DNA from: CAYLJO01 sp964383905
Lineage (GTDB): Bacteria; Acidobacteriota; Blastocatellia; Pyrinomonadales; Pyrinomonadaceae
Assembly: GCA_964383905.1 (NCBI GenBank)
Contig: CAYLJO010000340.1
Coordinates: 1-5,089 of the forward strand
DNA: 5,089 nt
Reading direction: 5' to 3'
The notes below the pieces were generated by a model that made no database searches, had not been told where the DNA came from, and saw only the letters and a program-made list of their open reading frames with translations. This document shows positions 1-5,089 of the stretch, one piece after another. Position 1 is the first letter of the stretch; each line of letters begins with the position of its first letter. The position numbers and the translations under genes are program-made.

Positions 1-34
1 TAGTTTTGGTACGATCCACTTTCGCGCATTCGAC

Positions 35-62
35 GCGGGTTGCGGCTCCGGCCTCAGCCCGC
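35..62. terminator. Strong hairpin near the left edge, possible terminator of an upstream gene
   Basis: Positions 35-41 (GCGGGTT) can pair with 56-62 (AGCCCGC): seven pairs including one G-T wobble, with a further small GGC/GCC hairpin inside. Downstream there is only a broken T-rich stretch (TTCTTATAT, about 68-76) rather than a clean U-run, so Rho-independent termination of a gene ending left of the window is possible but weak. It could equally be part of a 5' leader. The fold was found by eye, with no energy calculated. Confidence 0.25.
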
Positions 63-71
63 ATCCGTTCT

Positions 72-90
72 TATATGAGAATAGGGAGGG
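72..90 (+). promoter_or_regulatory. Weak -10-like element and Shine-Dalgarno ahead of the TPR gene
   Basis: TATATGAGAAT begins at 72 and resembles a -10 region, but no -35 lies at normal spacing (TTGCGG at 40-45 is too far away). It is followed by a strong Shine-Dalgarno-like GGGAGGG at 84-90. This is well placed (six bases) for an ATG at 97, which is in frame with the TPR gene but would put a 30-residue hydrophilic extension before the signal peptide. The element may instead serve a short leader peptide or be coincidental. Confidence 0.25.
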
Positions 91-96
91 CTAACG

Positions 97-188
97 ATGC
101 GCAAACTAACCAATAATTCCGCCCCCCTGAGGGGTAATAAGCCACACTGCGAAAATCTCACCCCCCGGCCTTTCACCGGAAGGCGCAT
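97..188 (+). promoter_or_regulatory. Foldable leader enclosing the TPR gene start codon
   Basis: ATGCGC at 97-102 is perfectly complementary to GCGCAT at 183-188, which contains the first two bases of the ATG at 187. Between them lie two short hairpins: CCCC/GGGG (124-127 with 131-134) and CCGG/CCGG (165-168 with 176-179). An alternative stem, GCCTT/AAGGC (168-172 with 180-184), would hide the AAGG ribosome binding site of the 187 start. Competing stems around a start codon are what a translational switch would show. I compared the sequence from memory with the c-di-GMP-I, cobalamin, TPP and several other riboswitch cores and found no match. The regulatory role is inference. Confidence 0.22.
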
Positions 189-486
189 GAAACGACCCCT
201 CGCGGTGGGTTTGTTGGTATTTCTTCTTTCGTTTGCCGGAGCTGCCTTGGCGCAGAGAGGCGGGGGCAGCACGCTGTTCGGGGATTTCAAGGTCGATGAG
301 AGCCAGGACGGCGGACTCAAGCCGCTCTCTTTCGACTTGATCCTTTACACTAGCGGTGGCAGGTCGTTGGCCGTCAGAAAGTCTCCAGTAATGGGCGGTA
401 TAGCTTTAGGGACGTGCCCAACGGGGAGTACGATCTGGTCGTCGAGGTGGAGAACAGCGAAGTCGCGCGTATTCACATTCTGCTGA
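187..486 (+). pseudogene. 5' part of frameshifted secreted TPR gene (signal peptide and start of regulatory-like domain)
   Basis: This is the N-terminal half of the gene that continues in another frame to 1175. I chose ATG 187 because it starts a textbook Sec signal peptide: MKRP, a hydrophobic stretch to about residue 18, then an ALA-Q cleavage site near residue 22. A GGAAGG ribosome binding site lies just upstream, though its spacing is short. An in-frame ATG at 97 has a better Shine-Dalgarno but adds an unlikely hydrophilic extension. After the signal come a short Gly-rich linker and the start of a beta-sandwich domain (FGDFKVDES, LSFDLILYTSGG). Sense is lost around 367: this frame then reads unrelated residues to a TGA at 484-486, while the frame starting at 369 continues the domain. 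Joined across the lesion the protein would be about 329 residues. Whether the break is real or a sequencing error cannot be decided here. Confidence 0.7.
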
Positions 487-1175
487 TGGAGCCCGTAAAG
501 ACTGACGTCCGCAAGGACATCTCTTTGGAATGGCGCGAGAAGTCTGCGTATAAGAGATCGGAGAAGGCTAAAGTCGTTCCGGCCGCGGATATATACAGCC
601 GGCCGCCAGCAAACCAGGCCCAATTCGATAAAGCTGAGAGGGCAATCGATAAGAAGGCATACGACGATGCCGTCGTGCTACTACGTCAAATCGTGGGCAG
701 CGATCCGAAGGACTTCCAGGCTTGGACCGAGCTGGGCACCGTCTACTTGATGCTCAAGGATGCCGGCAGTGCAGAAAAGGCATACCTACGCGCCACGGAG
801 GCACAACCATCATCCGCCCTTGCTTTCATCAATCTGGGAAGGCTGCGCTTAATGCAGAAGAATTACGAGGGGGCGATCGAGATTCTGACGCCGGCGGTCA
901 AGCTGCAGCCGCCGTCCGCCGGCGCCAACTACTACCTCGGCGAAGCCTATTTGCAAATAAAGAAGGGCTCCAAAGCGGTGGGCTATCTGAACGAAGCGAT
1001 CAGGCTCGATCCCGTAGGGATGGCGGAGGCCCACCTCAGATTGGCCGCGCTTTACAACGGGGCAGGCTTGAAGGATAAAGCGGCCGAGGAGTATGAAAAA
1101 TTCCTCGCCAAGAGACCGGACTACCCTGATAAGAAGAGGCTTCAGCAGTACATCGCTGAACATAAGAAGCCGTAG
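414..1175 (+). CDS. TPR-repeat protein, 3' part of a frameshifted secreted protein
   Basis: This open frame starts at a GTG (414), but that is probably not a true start. In-frame sense begins upstream at 369 (GRQKVSSNGRYSFRDVPNG), completing the carboxypeptidase-regulatory-like beta domain whose first half lies in the other frame from 187. Counted from 414, residues 1-45 finish that domain (NGEYDLVVEVEN, then ISLEW). A linker follows, and about five TPR units occupy roughly 68-101, 102-135, 136-168, 170-202 and 205-238, with the usual AY..A and P spacing, such as YEGAIEILTPAVKLQP. TPR arrays are helical protein-binding scaffolds. With the signal peptide, the intact product would be periplasmic or surface-exposed; its partner is unknown. 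The last 140 bases overlap the antisense end of the convergent esterase frame. No Shine-Dalgarno precedes 414, so without frame correction this part may not be expressed. Confidence 0.8.
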   Translation: MPNGEYDLVVEVENSEVARIHILLMEPVKTDVRKDISLEWREKSAYKRSEKAKVVPAADIYSRPPANQAQFDKAERAIDKKAYDDAVVLLRQIVGSDPKDFQAWTELGTVYLMLKDAGSAEKAYLRATEAQPSSALAFINLGRLRLMQKNYEGAIEILTPAVKLQPPSAGANYYLGEAYLQIKKGSKAVGYLNEAIRLDPVGMAEAHLRLAALYNGAGLKDKAAEEYEKFLAKRPDYPDKKRLQQYIAEHKKP

Positions 1176-2841
1176 GCCGGTTCGCCATTGGCGAAGCGAG
1201 GGGACTACTTTTTATCCGTCCGTGAGGTCCGGTGTGGAGTTTTGTCAGTAGCGTCCCCGGGTGTTTCAAGTCAGGCCGCCCGGTGCGTGCCCGTCGCCGG
1301 CGCGTGGCTTTCCCACGGGGCCGAGCAACCGCGTACATCTCCCGGGCGATCCGGTCCGCCATGCCGCCTTCGTAGAGGTCAAAGTGATCGCGGCCTTCCA
1401 GGAATTCAAACGTCGCGTCGCTGCCCAGGCCTTTCAGCGTGTCGCGCAGCAGGTACACCGCAGCTTCCAGGTGAAAAGTATCCATCGTGCCGACGATGAT
1501 GTGAATCTTGCCGCGCAGTCTTGGCCCGAGCCGCCCCCAGTGGTTTCGCAGGATCCGCGAGATGTCGTAGCGCTCCCATGCCTTTTGCACAAACGGGTCA
1601 ATGCGTCCCGTATCACGATCAAATAATGGCATCGGCTGGCCGTCGTCCCGGCGCGGGCTAAAGACCGCTTCAAACGAAGCCATCTGACCGCCGTAATATC
1701 CGAGCACACGCTCCTGACGGGCGAATTGCTCCAGCGTCATGATCTCACGCCCGTGAGAGCGCACCAGGTTATACGGCGAGCCGTCGGGCCGGCGGTAGAA
1801 GTTCTGCGGCGGCCTCTTTGTTAAATCCGGTCCCGTGAAGTTGCGGAAATCGACCGGGTCGGGCGAAGTGGACCATGTCCCGCCAAAAACTTCCGGATAG
1901 TTGATCTGCAGCCAGAGCGTCGACCATCCGCCCGAAGAATGCCCGGTCAGCAGGCGACCCGCCGGAACCCCGTCCGTGCGAAACCTTCTTTCCAGGTAAG
2001 GGATCAACTCTCTCGCCAGCGCATGTCCCCACGGCCCGTTGTTCACCGAGTCGGCAAACTCGTGATGACCCATCGGCCATGAGCCGTCGAGGTACACATA
2101 GACCATCTCGGGCGTAGCGCCCTCCGCCATGCGCCTGACCAATTCGGGCCCACGCTGCCACGCCGTCGCGTGAGAGCCGCCGAAGCCGTGCACATCGTAG
2201 ACGACCGGGTACCGTTGTGCCGGCGACCGGTTGTAGCTCGGCGGCAGCACGACTCCGGCACGCATCTCTATCGGACGACCCCAGAAAGCGCCGAGCGACG
2301 GGCTTTTAAAAGTGACGAGCTTGATTGAGTCGGTATCATTGAGAGGCGTATCGGGCACGCGCTTCGCTAAGGTCAAATCAATCGGCGTGGCTGAGGGCGG
2401 CGTCAGGCTGCGCACCATGGAGACCGCGCTGTACAGGTCGCCGGGCCCCATGCCTGAATAGGTATACGAGTGGTTCAAGTCGAGCAGCGCCATGACCTGA
2501 TAGTCGCCGGCGGGCGCGGTCGAAAAGGGGGCGGGAAAAGCGAGCGCGTCCGCGTCAACTTCAACAATCTTGCCCGGCTCCATATCTTGCACCTCGGCGC
2601 CGGCCACCCACACGCTCTCAGGATTGAAGAAGTCGGGCTCAATGACATCCACCGGCCCCGTCTGCTTGGTCATAAAAAGCAGAAGACGGCCGGAAACCGG
2701 CGGCGCTGCCAGCCCCGGCGCAAGGCTTACTCTGAACCGTACCGGCTCAGCAGCGGCGGCCCTTTGGCCAGGAGCCACGAGCGTGAGCGCAAGGGAAAGG
2801 GTTGCCAAGAGGAAGCATTGCTGTTTCTTGTTGATGCGCAT
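1036..2841 (-). CDS. Secreted alpha/beta-hydrolase-fold esterase (PF00756 type) with anomalous C-terminal tail
   Basis: The 601-residue frame encodes a probable exported serine esterase; the substrate is unknown. Residues 1-31 form a Sec signal peptide (RINKK, a hydrophobic core, then AAAA). Residues 32-185 form an N-terminal mostly beta region. Residues about 190-507 match the esterase D/Fes-like hydrolase fold: PVVYDVHGFGG (oxyanion side, 212-222), nucleophile elbow GHSSG with Ser302, probable acid Asp454 in GTMDTFH, and His486 in GRDHFDLY. All three triad positions look intact. The ATG at 2841 has only a weak AG-rich ribosome binding site but is the natural start for the signal peptide. 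After about residue 507 the protein becomes Arg-rich (RRRRAR) and unlike a folded domain. Residues from about 556 are antisense to the TPR gene. Both other frames have stops at once near 1266-1273, so a one-base indel near 1275-1320 probably removed the original stop. It is divergent from the DUF4097 gene. PF00756 enzymes include feruloyl, enterochelin and S-formylglutathione esterases; I cannot choose among them. Confidence 0.88.
   Translation of the reverse strand: MRINKKQQCFLLATLSLALTLVAPGQRAAAAEPVRFRVSLAPGLAAPPVSGRLLLFMTKQTGPVDVIEPDFFNPESVWVAGAEVQDMEPGKIVEVDADALAFPAPFSTAPAGDYQVMALLDLNHSYTYSGMGPGDLYSAVSMVRSLTPPSATPIDLTLAKRVPDTPLNDTDSIKLVTFKSPSLGAFWGRPIEMRAGVVLPPSYNRSPAQRYPVVYDVHGFGGSHATAWQRGPELVRRMAEGATPEMVYVYLDGSWPMGHHEFADSVNNGPWGHALARELIPYLERRFRTDGVPAGRLLTGHSSGGWSTLWLQINYPEVFGGTWSTSPDPVDFRNFTGPDLTKRPPQNFYRRPDGSPYNLVRSHGREIMTLEQFARQERVLGYYGGQMASFEAVFSPRRDDGQPMPLFDRDTGRIDPFVQKAWERYDISRILRNHWGRLGPRLRGKIHIIVGTMDTFHLEAAVYLLRDTLKGLGSDATFEFLEGRDHFDLYEGGMADRIAREMYAVARPRGKATRRRRARTGRPDLKHPGTLLTKLHTGPHGRIKSSPLASPMANRPTASYVQRCTAEASSYQGSPVSWRGIFHTPRPLYPSSLPRCKARPI
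1181..1213 (+). terminator. Possible terminator hairpin after the TPR gene
   Basis: Five bases after the TPR stop, TTCGCC (1181-1186) and GGCGAA (1190-1195) form a perfect 6-bp stem with a three-base loop. A five-T run follows at 1209-1213, but 13 bases lie between stem and T-run, more than in a standard intrinsic terminator. On the minus strand the same hairpin has no T-run. It sits in the overlap zone of the convergent genes and is the only terminator candidate I found there. Confidence 0.3.
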
Positions 2842-2898
2842 CTCAGCTTATCTCGTCCAATCAAAAAAGTATGGTGGAGCAAACGAGTCCCGTTCGAG

Positions 2899-2909
2899 TG
2901 CTATAAGCA
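2899..2909. promoter_or_regulatory. Small palindrome with -10-like core
   Basis: TGCTATAAGCA is an inverted repeat (TGCT, ATA, AGCA). On the plus strand it reads as an extended -10 (TG, one base, TATAAG); on the minus strand as TGCTTATAGCA, also -10-like and about 60 bases from the esterase start. No matching -35 is seen on either strand. It could be a bidirectional -10 or a small operator half-site pair; it is short enough to be chance. Confidence 0.2.
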
Positions 2910-3014
2910 TACTTGAAGCCATTCTTTTCGCGTGGAAGGCAAAGGCCCGCGACCCCTTGTCTGATAGTTTTATGATGTCAAGATTTTCCTGCTCTTGCGC
3001 TGAAGGTTAGTTGC

Positions 3015-3101
3015 GATTAATGATAGCAGATCAAATCATAATTAACAGTCGGCGGCAAGATGGCCCCGGCCGGCCAAAATAGTCCGAACCTGATTAATGA
3101 T
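3015..3101. repeat. Two perfect copies of GATTAATGAT in the divergent promoter region
   Basis: GATTAATGAT occurs at 3015-3024 and again at 3092-3101, in the same orientation, 77 bases apart. Each copy contains the palindrome ATTAAT. The copies flank the best plus-strand promoter candidate and lie upstream of the DUF4097 gene, a position that would suit a regulator binding at two sites. A 10-base repeat in a region this size has a chance probability of a few percent, so the role is only suggestive. Confidence 0.3.
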
Positions 3102-3155
3102 TTCATCGTTTCTCTTCTGGAAAGCTGACCCGAAGCGAATGTGTTGCAGGAGATT

Positions 3156-3161
3156 GGGAGG
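3156..3161 (+). promoter_or_regulatory. Ribosome binding site deciding the DUF4097 start
   Basis: GGGAGG lies eight bases before the ATG at 3170 and five bases before the in-frame GTG at 3167. The better spacing and codon favour ATG 3170. The alternative would add a single residue. Confidence 0.6.
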
Positions 3162-3169
3162 CGCGTGTG

Positions 3170-3997
3170 ATGAGACGGTTGTTGATTGTGGCGTTGCTGG
3201 TTGGGATGGCAGCCTGTATGGGTAGAATGCGATTCGGGCGGGAGCAGTCTGCTTCGGGAACAGGCGGTGAAGAGCGCGACGAGATGACCCGGACCTACCA
3301 GCTCGAGCCGAACGCGGAGGTCGAAGTCTCCGGCATCAACGGCACTGTCCAGGTCGAGACTGTGGAGACAAAGACGGCCGAGGTCCATATCGTGCGCACG
3401 GCGCGCAGCCGCGAGGCTTTAAATGACCACAAGGTGACGGTCGAGCAGACGCCCGCAGGCCTCGTTATTCGTGGCGAGAGCGACAACGGCAGCGGTTGGC
3501 TGCAGCACCTGTGGCGCGGCAACGTTCGCCAGCAGGTCATGCTCAAGGTTCCCCGCCAGATTGCGCTGGCGGCCAGGGGCGTCAACGGCAGCGTCACCGT
3601 GAGTGAAGTGGATGGTCCGACCAAGATCAGCGGTGTTAATGGCAATGTCCAGGTCACCCAGGCGAGCGGTCAATCGAATATATCGGGCATCAACGGCAGG
3701 GTTGTCGTCGCCGTCAAGCAGCTTGACGCGGGGGGTCTTCACCTCAGCGGCATCAACGGAGCGGTGGAACTTCGCCTGGCGGATAACTTGAACGCCAGCC
3801 TCGAAGCGCGTGGGATGAATGGAAAGGTCACCTCCGATCTGCCAGGCGTGAACGTGGTGAGCAACGATCGCTCAACCTACTCCGCGCAAATCGGCTCAGG
3901 CGGCCCCCAGATTGCCATCTCGGGCGTCAACGGCGGCGTGCGGCTCACACGCGCCGCCGTCGCCTCCAGCCCTTCGTCTCCGAATCCCGGCAGCTGA
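3170..3997 (+). CDS. DUF4097-like putative lipoprotein with SG(I/V)NG repeats
   Basis: This 275-residue protein has a short positively charged N-terminus (MRR), a hydrophobic segment and a lipobox-like GMAAC, with Cys16 as probable lipidation site. Met at -3 is less usual than Leu, so plain secretion is possible. After a charged linker (20-45) comes a beta-rich body with seven copies of (S/R)G(I/V/M)NG followed by alternating V or L: residues 54, 136, 154, 172, 193, 214 and 251. The 18-21 residue spacing of the central copies suggests successive coils of a beta-solenoid, as predicted for DUF4097/DUF2807-type proteins often labelled putative adhesins. These families are poorly characterised and are often linked with envelope or stress functions; I assign no biochemical activity. 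A Ser/Pro-rich tail follows about residue 262. The gene is divergent from the esterase and convergent with the trehalose gene, 48 bases away, with no clear terminator between them. Confidence 0.85.
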   Translation: MRRLLIVALLVGMAACMGRMRFGREQSASGTGGEERDEMTRTYQLEPNAEVEVSGINGTVQVETVETKTAEVHIVRTARSREALNDHKVTVEQTPAGLVIRGESDNGSGWLQHLWRGNVRQQVMLKVPRQIALAARGVNGSVTVSEVDGPTKISGVNGNVQVTQASGQSNISGINGRVVVAVKQLDAGGLHLSGINGAVELRLADNLNASLEARGMNGKVTSDLPGVNVVSNDRSTYSAQIGSGGPQIAISGVNGGVRLTRAAVASSPSSPNPGS

Positions 3998-4045
3998 GCT
4001 TCTTTCCAGTTGAACCGGAGCGACAAAGCCATCCCACATCCCCGG

Positions 4046-5089
4046 TCATCGGCCGGTAGTAGCGTTTGCACCGGAGCCTTTCAAAGCGGTGGCCGTCGCG
4101 TCTTCATCCGCGTCCGCAAAGCTGCTCAGCAGGTGTCGCATCTCTTCCGGACTGGACAGGTAGTACTGCGCCCTGGTGCGGCTGTTTCCGACATGAATAG
4201 TCCAGGCGTCTTCGGATAAGCTTGCGAACAGGTCTTCGTCAGTCCGGTCGTCGCCGGCGGCGAGGGAGAATGCCGGTCCGGGCGACGCCTGTATGAGCCG
4301 AGCCAGCACTTCACCCTTGTTGGCCCAGATGAGCTTGATTTCGACAGACTTTTTGCCCCGGATCGCCCGGAGCTCTGTTTCGGCAAGCATCTGCTCCAGG
4401 TTCGCCACCAATTCGTTAGCCAGCCACTCGCCGAACTCCGGATCAGACATCCGGTAGTGCCACACCAATGAGAACTCCTTCTCCTCGATAAAGCTTCCGG
4501 GCGTTCGATCGACGAAATGTTCGAGCACCGGGTAGACCTGCCCCTTCCACTCTTTGGAGTAGTTGGGACGGTAAAGCTCCCACTCGGCGGCCTCGGGCGA
4601 TCTCATAGTCGCACCGTGTTCCGCCGCGATCCACAGGCCCTGAATCTGGCCAAACCAGTCTTCGAGATCCCTTCGCGATCTGCCCGATACGACGGCGATG
4701 ATATTTGCCGGGTTGCCGGCGAGTCGTGTCAGGAGCTGAATCAGGCCGGGCGGAGGCACCGCGTCCTGCGGCCTGTTGGCATAGCCGACGAGTGTGCCGT
4801 CATAGTCGAGAAGCAAACGGCGCTTCCCGGCGGCCCGAAAAGCCGCCAACGCATCCGCGACTGGCAGCTTCCTCGGCCTTTCCGACTGACGATCCGCGCG
4901 CGACGCGGCGGCCTCACTGAGGCCGGCGAGAAAGCGGTCGCCCCAGGCAAAGACATTATTACGCAGCACCCGCTTGTGAAGCGCAGACATCCGCTCGCGA
5001 CGCTCCTGGGTGGGCAGCGCCAAGGCCCGCTCGATCACTTCCGCGGTGCGCTCCTCATCGTAAGGATTGACGATAAACGCCTCGCCCAT
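4046..5089 (-). CDS. otsB: Trehalose-6-phosphate phosphatase domain of a fused OtsA-OtsB protein (5' end outside the window)
   Basis: It dephosphorylates trehalose 6-phosphate to trehalose in the cytoplasm, the second step of the OtsAB pathway used for osmotic and desiccation protection. The first 55 visible residues (VNPYDEE, ALALPTQERRERM, NVFAWGDRFL) match the extreme C-terminus of GT20 trehalose-6-phosphate synthase. A linker of about 25 residues leads to a full HAD phosphatase domain (about 76-325). Motif I is DYDGTL with Asp95 (nucleophile) and Asp97; motif II is SGR at 135-137; EHGA lies at 157-160. EKEFSLVWHYR (203-213) is the substrate-cap signature. NKG lies at 257-259, and motif IV is GDDRTDEDLF (279-288). 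All key residues are present. The Met at the window edge is probably internal, since the synthase domain should continue beyond 5089. A low-complexity Ala/Thr/Gly tail ends the protein at TGA 4048-4046. Fusion rather than two adjacent genes is inferred from the unbroken frame. Confidence 0.93.
   Translation of the reverse strand: MGEAFIVNPYDEERTAEVIERALALPTQERRERMSALHKRVLRNNVFAWGDRFLAGLSEAAASRADRQSERPRKLPVADALAAFRAAGKRRLLLDYDGTLVGYANRPQDAVPPPGLIQLLTRLAGNPANIIAVVSGRSRRDLEDWFGQIQGLWIAAEHGATMRSPEAAEWELYRPNYSKEWKGQVYPVLEHFVDRTPGSFIEEKEFSLVWHYRMSDPEFGEWLANELVANLEQMLAETELRAIRGKKSVEIKLIWANKGEVLARLIQASPGPAFSLAAGDDRTDEDLFASLSEDAWTIHVGNSRTRAQYYLSSPEEMRHLLSSFADADEDATATALKGSGANATTGR

Larger units (their letters stand above)
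2842..3169. other. Divergent intergenic region between the esterase and the DUF4097 gene
   Basis: No convincing gene lies here; the open frames crossing it are antisense extensions through the esterase. It is more AT-rich than its surroundings and should hold promoters for both flanking genes. Plus-strand candidate for the DUF4097 gene: TTGCGA (3011-3016) and CATAAT (3037-3042), spaced 20 bases, which is long. Minus-strand candidate for the esterase: a perfect TTGACA reading from 2981 to 2976, but with no good -10 at 17 bases. Also present are a small palindrome (2899-2909), a 10-bp direct repeat (3015 and 3092) and a GC-rich dyad TGGCC/GGCCA at 3061-3076. No U-run follows that dyad, so it is not a terminator. 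Confidence 0.5.

Noticed and set aside
97..186. True N-terminal extension of the TPR protein from ATG 97
   Set aside because: The Shine-Dalgarno is strong, but the 30 extra residues are hydrophilic and would place a clean Sec signal peptide internally. The ATG at 187 explains the protein better.
354..372. Programmed -1 ribosomal frameshift in the TPR gene
   Set aside because: The crossover region (around CGTTGGCCG) has no X XXY YYZ slippery heptamer or A-run, and I saw no clear stimulatory hairpin just downstream. A simple indel is a better explanation.
2470..3010. Two plus-strand open frames of about 147 residues over the esterase 5' end and into the intergenic region
   Set aside because: Most of their length is antisense to the conserved esterase; their residues show no domain character and no good ribosome binding site.
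3061..3076. GC-rich dyad TGGCC...GGCCA as a terminator
   Set aside because: No T-run follows on either strand and no gene ends nearby, so there is nothing for it to terminate.
3017..3388. Minus-strand open frame across the DUF4097 start and promoter region
   Set aside because: It is antisense to a gene with clear signal, lipobox and repeats; its composition (His, Ser and Arg rich) is typical of a shadow frame.
3998..4045. Bidirectional terminator between the convergent DUF4097 and trehalose genes
   Set aside because: The 48 bases contain no stable stem followed by a T-run; only short CCGG self-complementary pieces are seen near 4042-4056.
1..5089. tRNA or rRNA genes, CRISPR arrays, insertion-sequence ends or att sites
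   Set aside because: No cloverleaf, no regularly spaced DNA repeat, no transposase or integrase frame and no terminal inverted repeat pair were visible. The periodic signal in the DUF4097 gene is a protein-coding repeat.

Overview
The window is GC-rich bacterial chromosomal DNA with four protein genes and no RNA gene, CRISPR array or recognisable mobile element. The gene types suggest an Acidobacteriota-like soil bacterium: a secreted protein with a carboxypeptidase-regulatory-like domain followed by TPRs, a secreted PF00756-type esterase, a lipoprotein-like DUF4097 protein full of SG(I/V)NG repeats, and a fused trehalose synthase/phosphatase. The taxonomy is inferred from protein style only.

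Layout from left to right. Positions 1-186 hold no convincing gene; there is a strong hairpin (35-62) and a leader that can fold around the start codon of the next gene. A plus-strand secreted TPR gene runs from 187 to 1175 but is split by a one-base frameshift between about 354 and 372. A minus-strand esterase (2841 to 1036) converges on it. Its catalytic domain ends near 1320, and a long Arg-rich, low-quality tail runs into the antisense of the TPR gene, which looks like a lost stop. A 328-base AT-richer divergent intergenic region (2842-3169) carries a 10-bp direct repeat and a small palindrome. A plus-strand DUF4097-like putative lipoprotein (3170-3997) follows. The 3' part of a minus-strand OtsA-OtsB trehalose gene (5089 to 4046) fills the right end and is cut by the window edge.

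The genes alternate in strand, so they do not form one operon. Three encode probable exported envelope or periplasmic proteins; the trehalose enzyme is cytoplasmic and supports osmotic or desiccation tolerance. I see no evidence of a new multi-gene system. The points most worth a second look are the two likely reading-frame lesions in neighbouring genes, the regular repeat architecture of the DUF4097 protein, and the foldable leader of the TPR gene.
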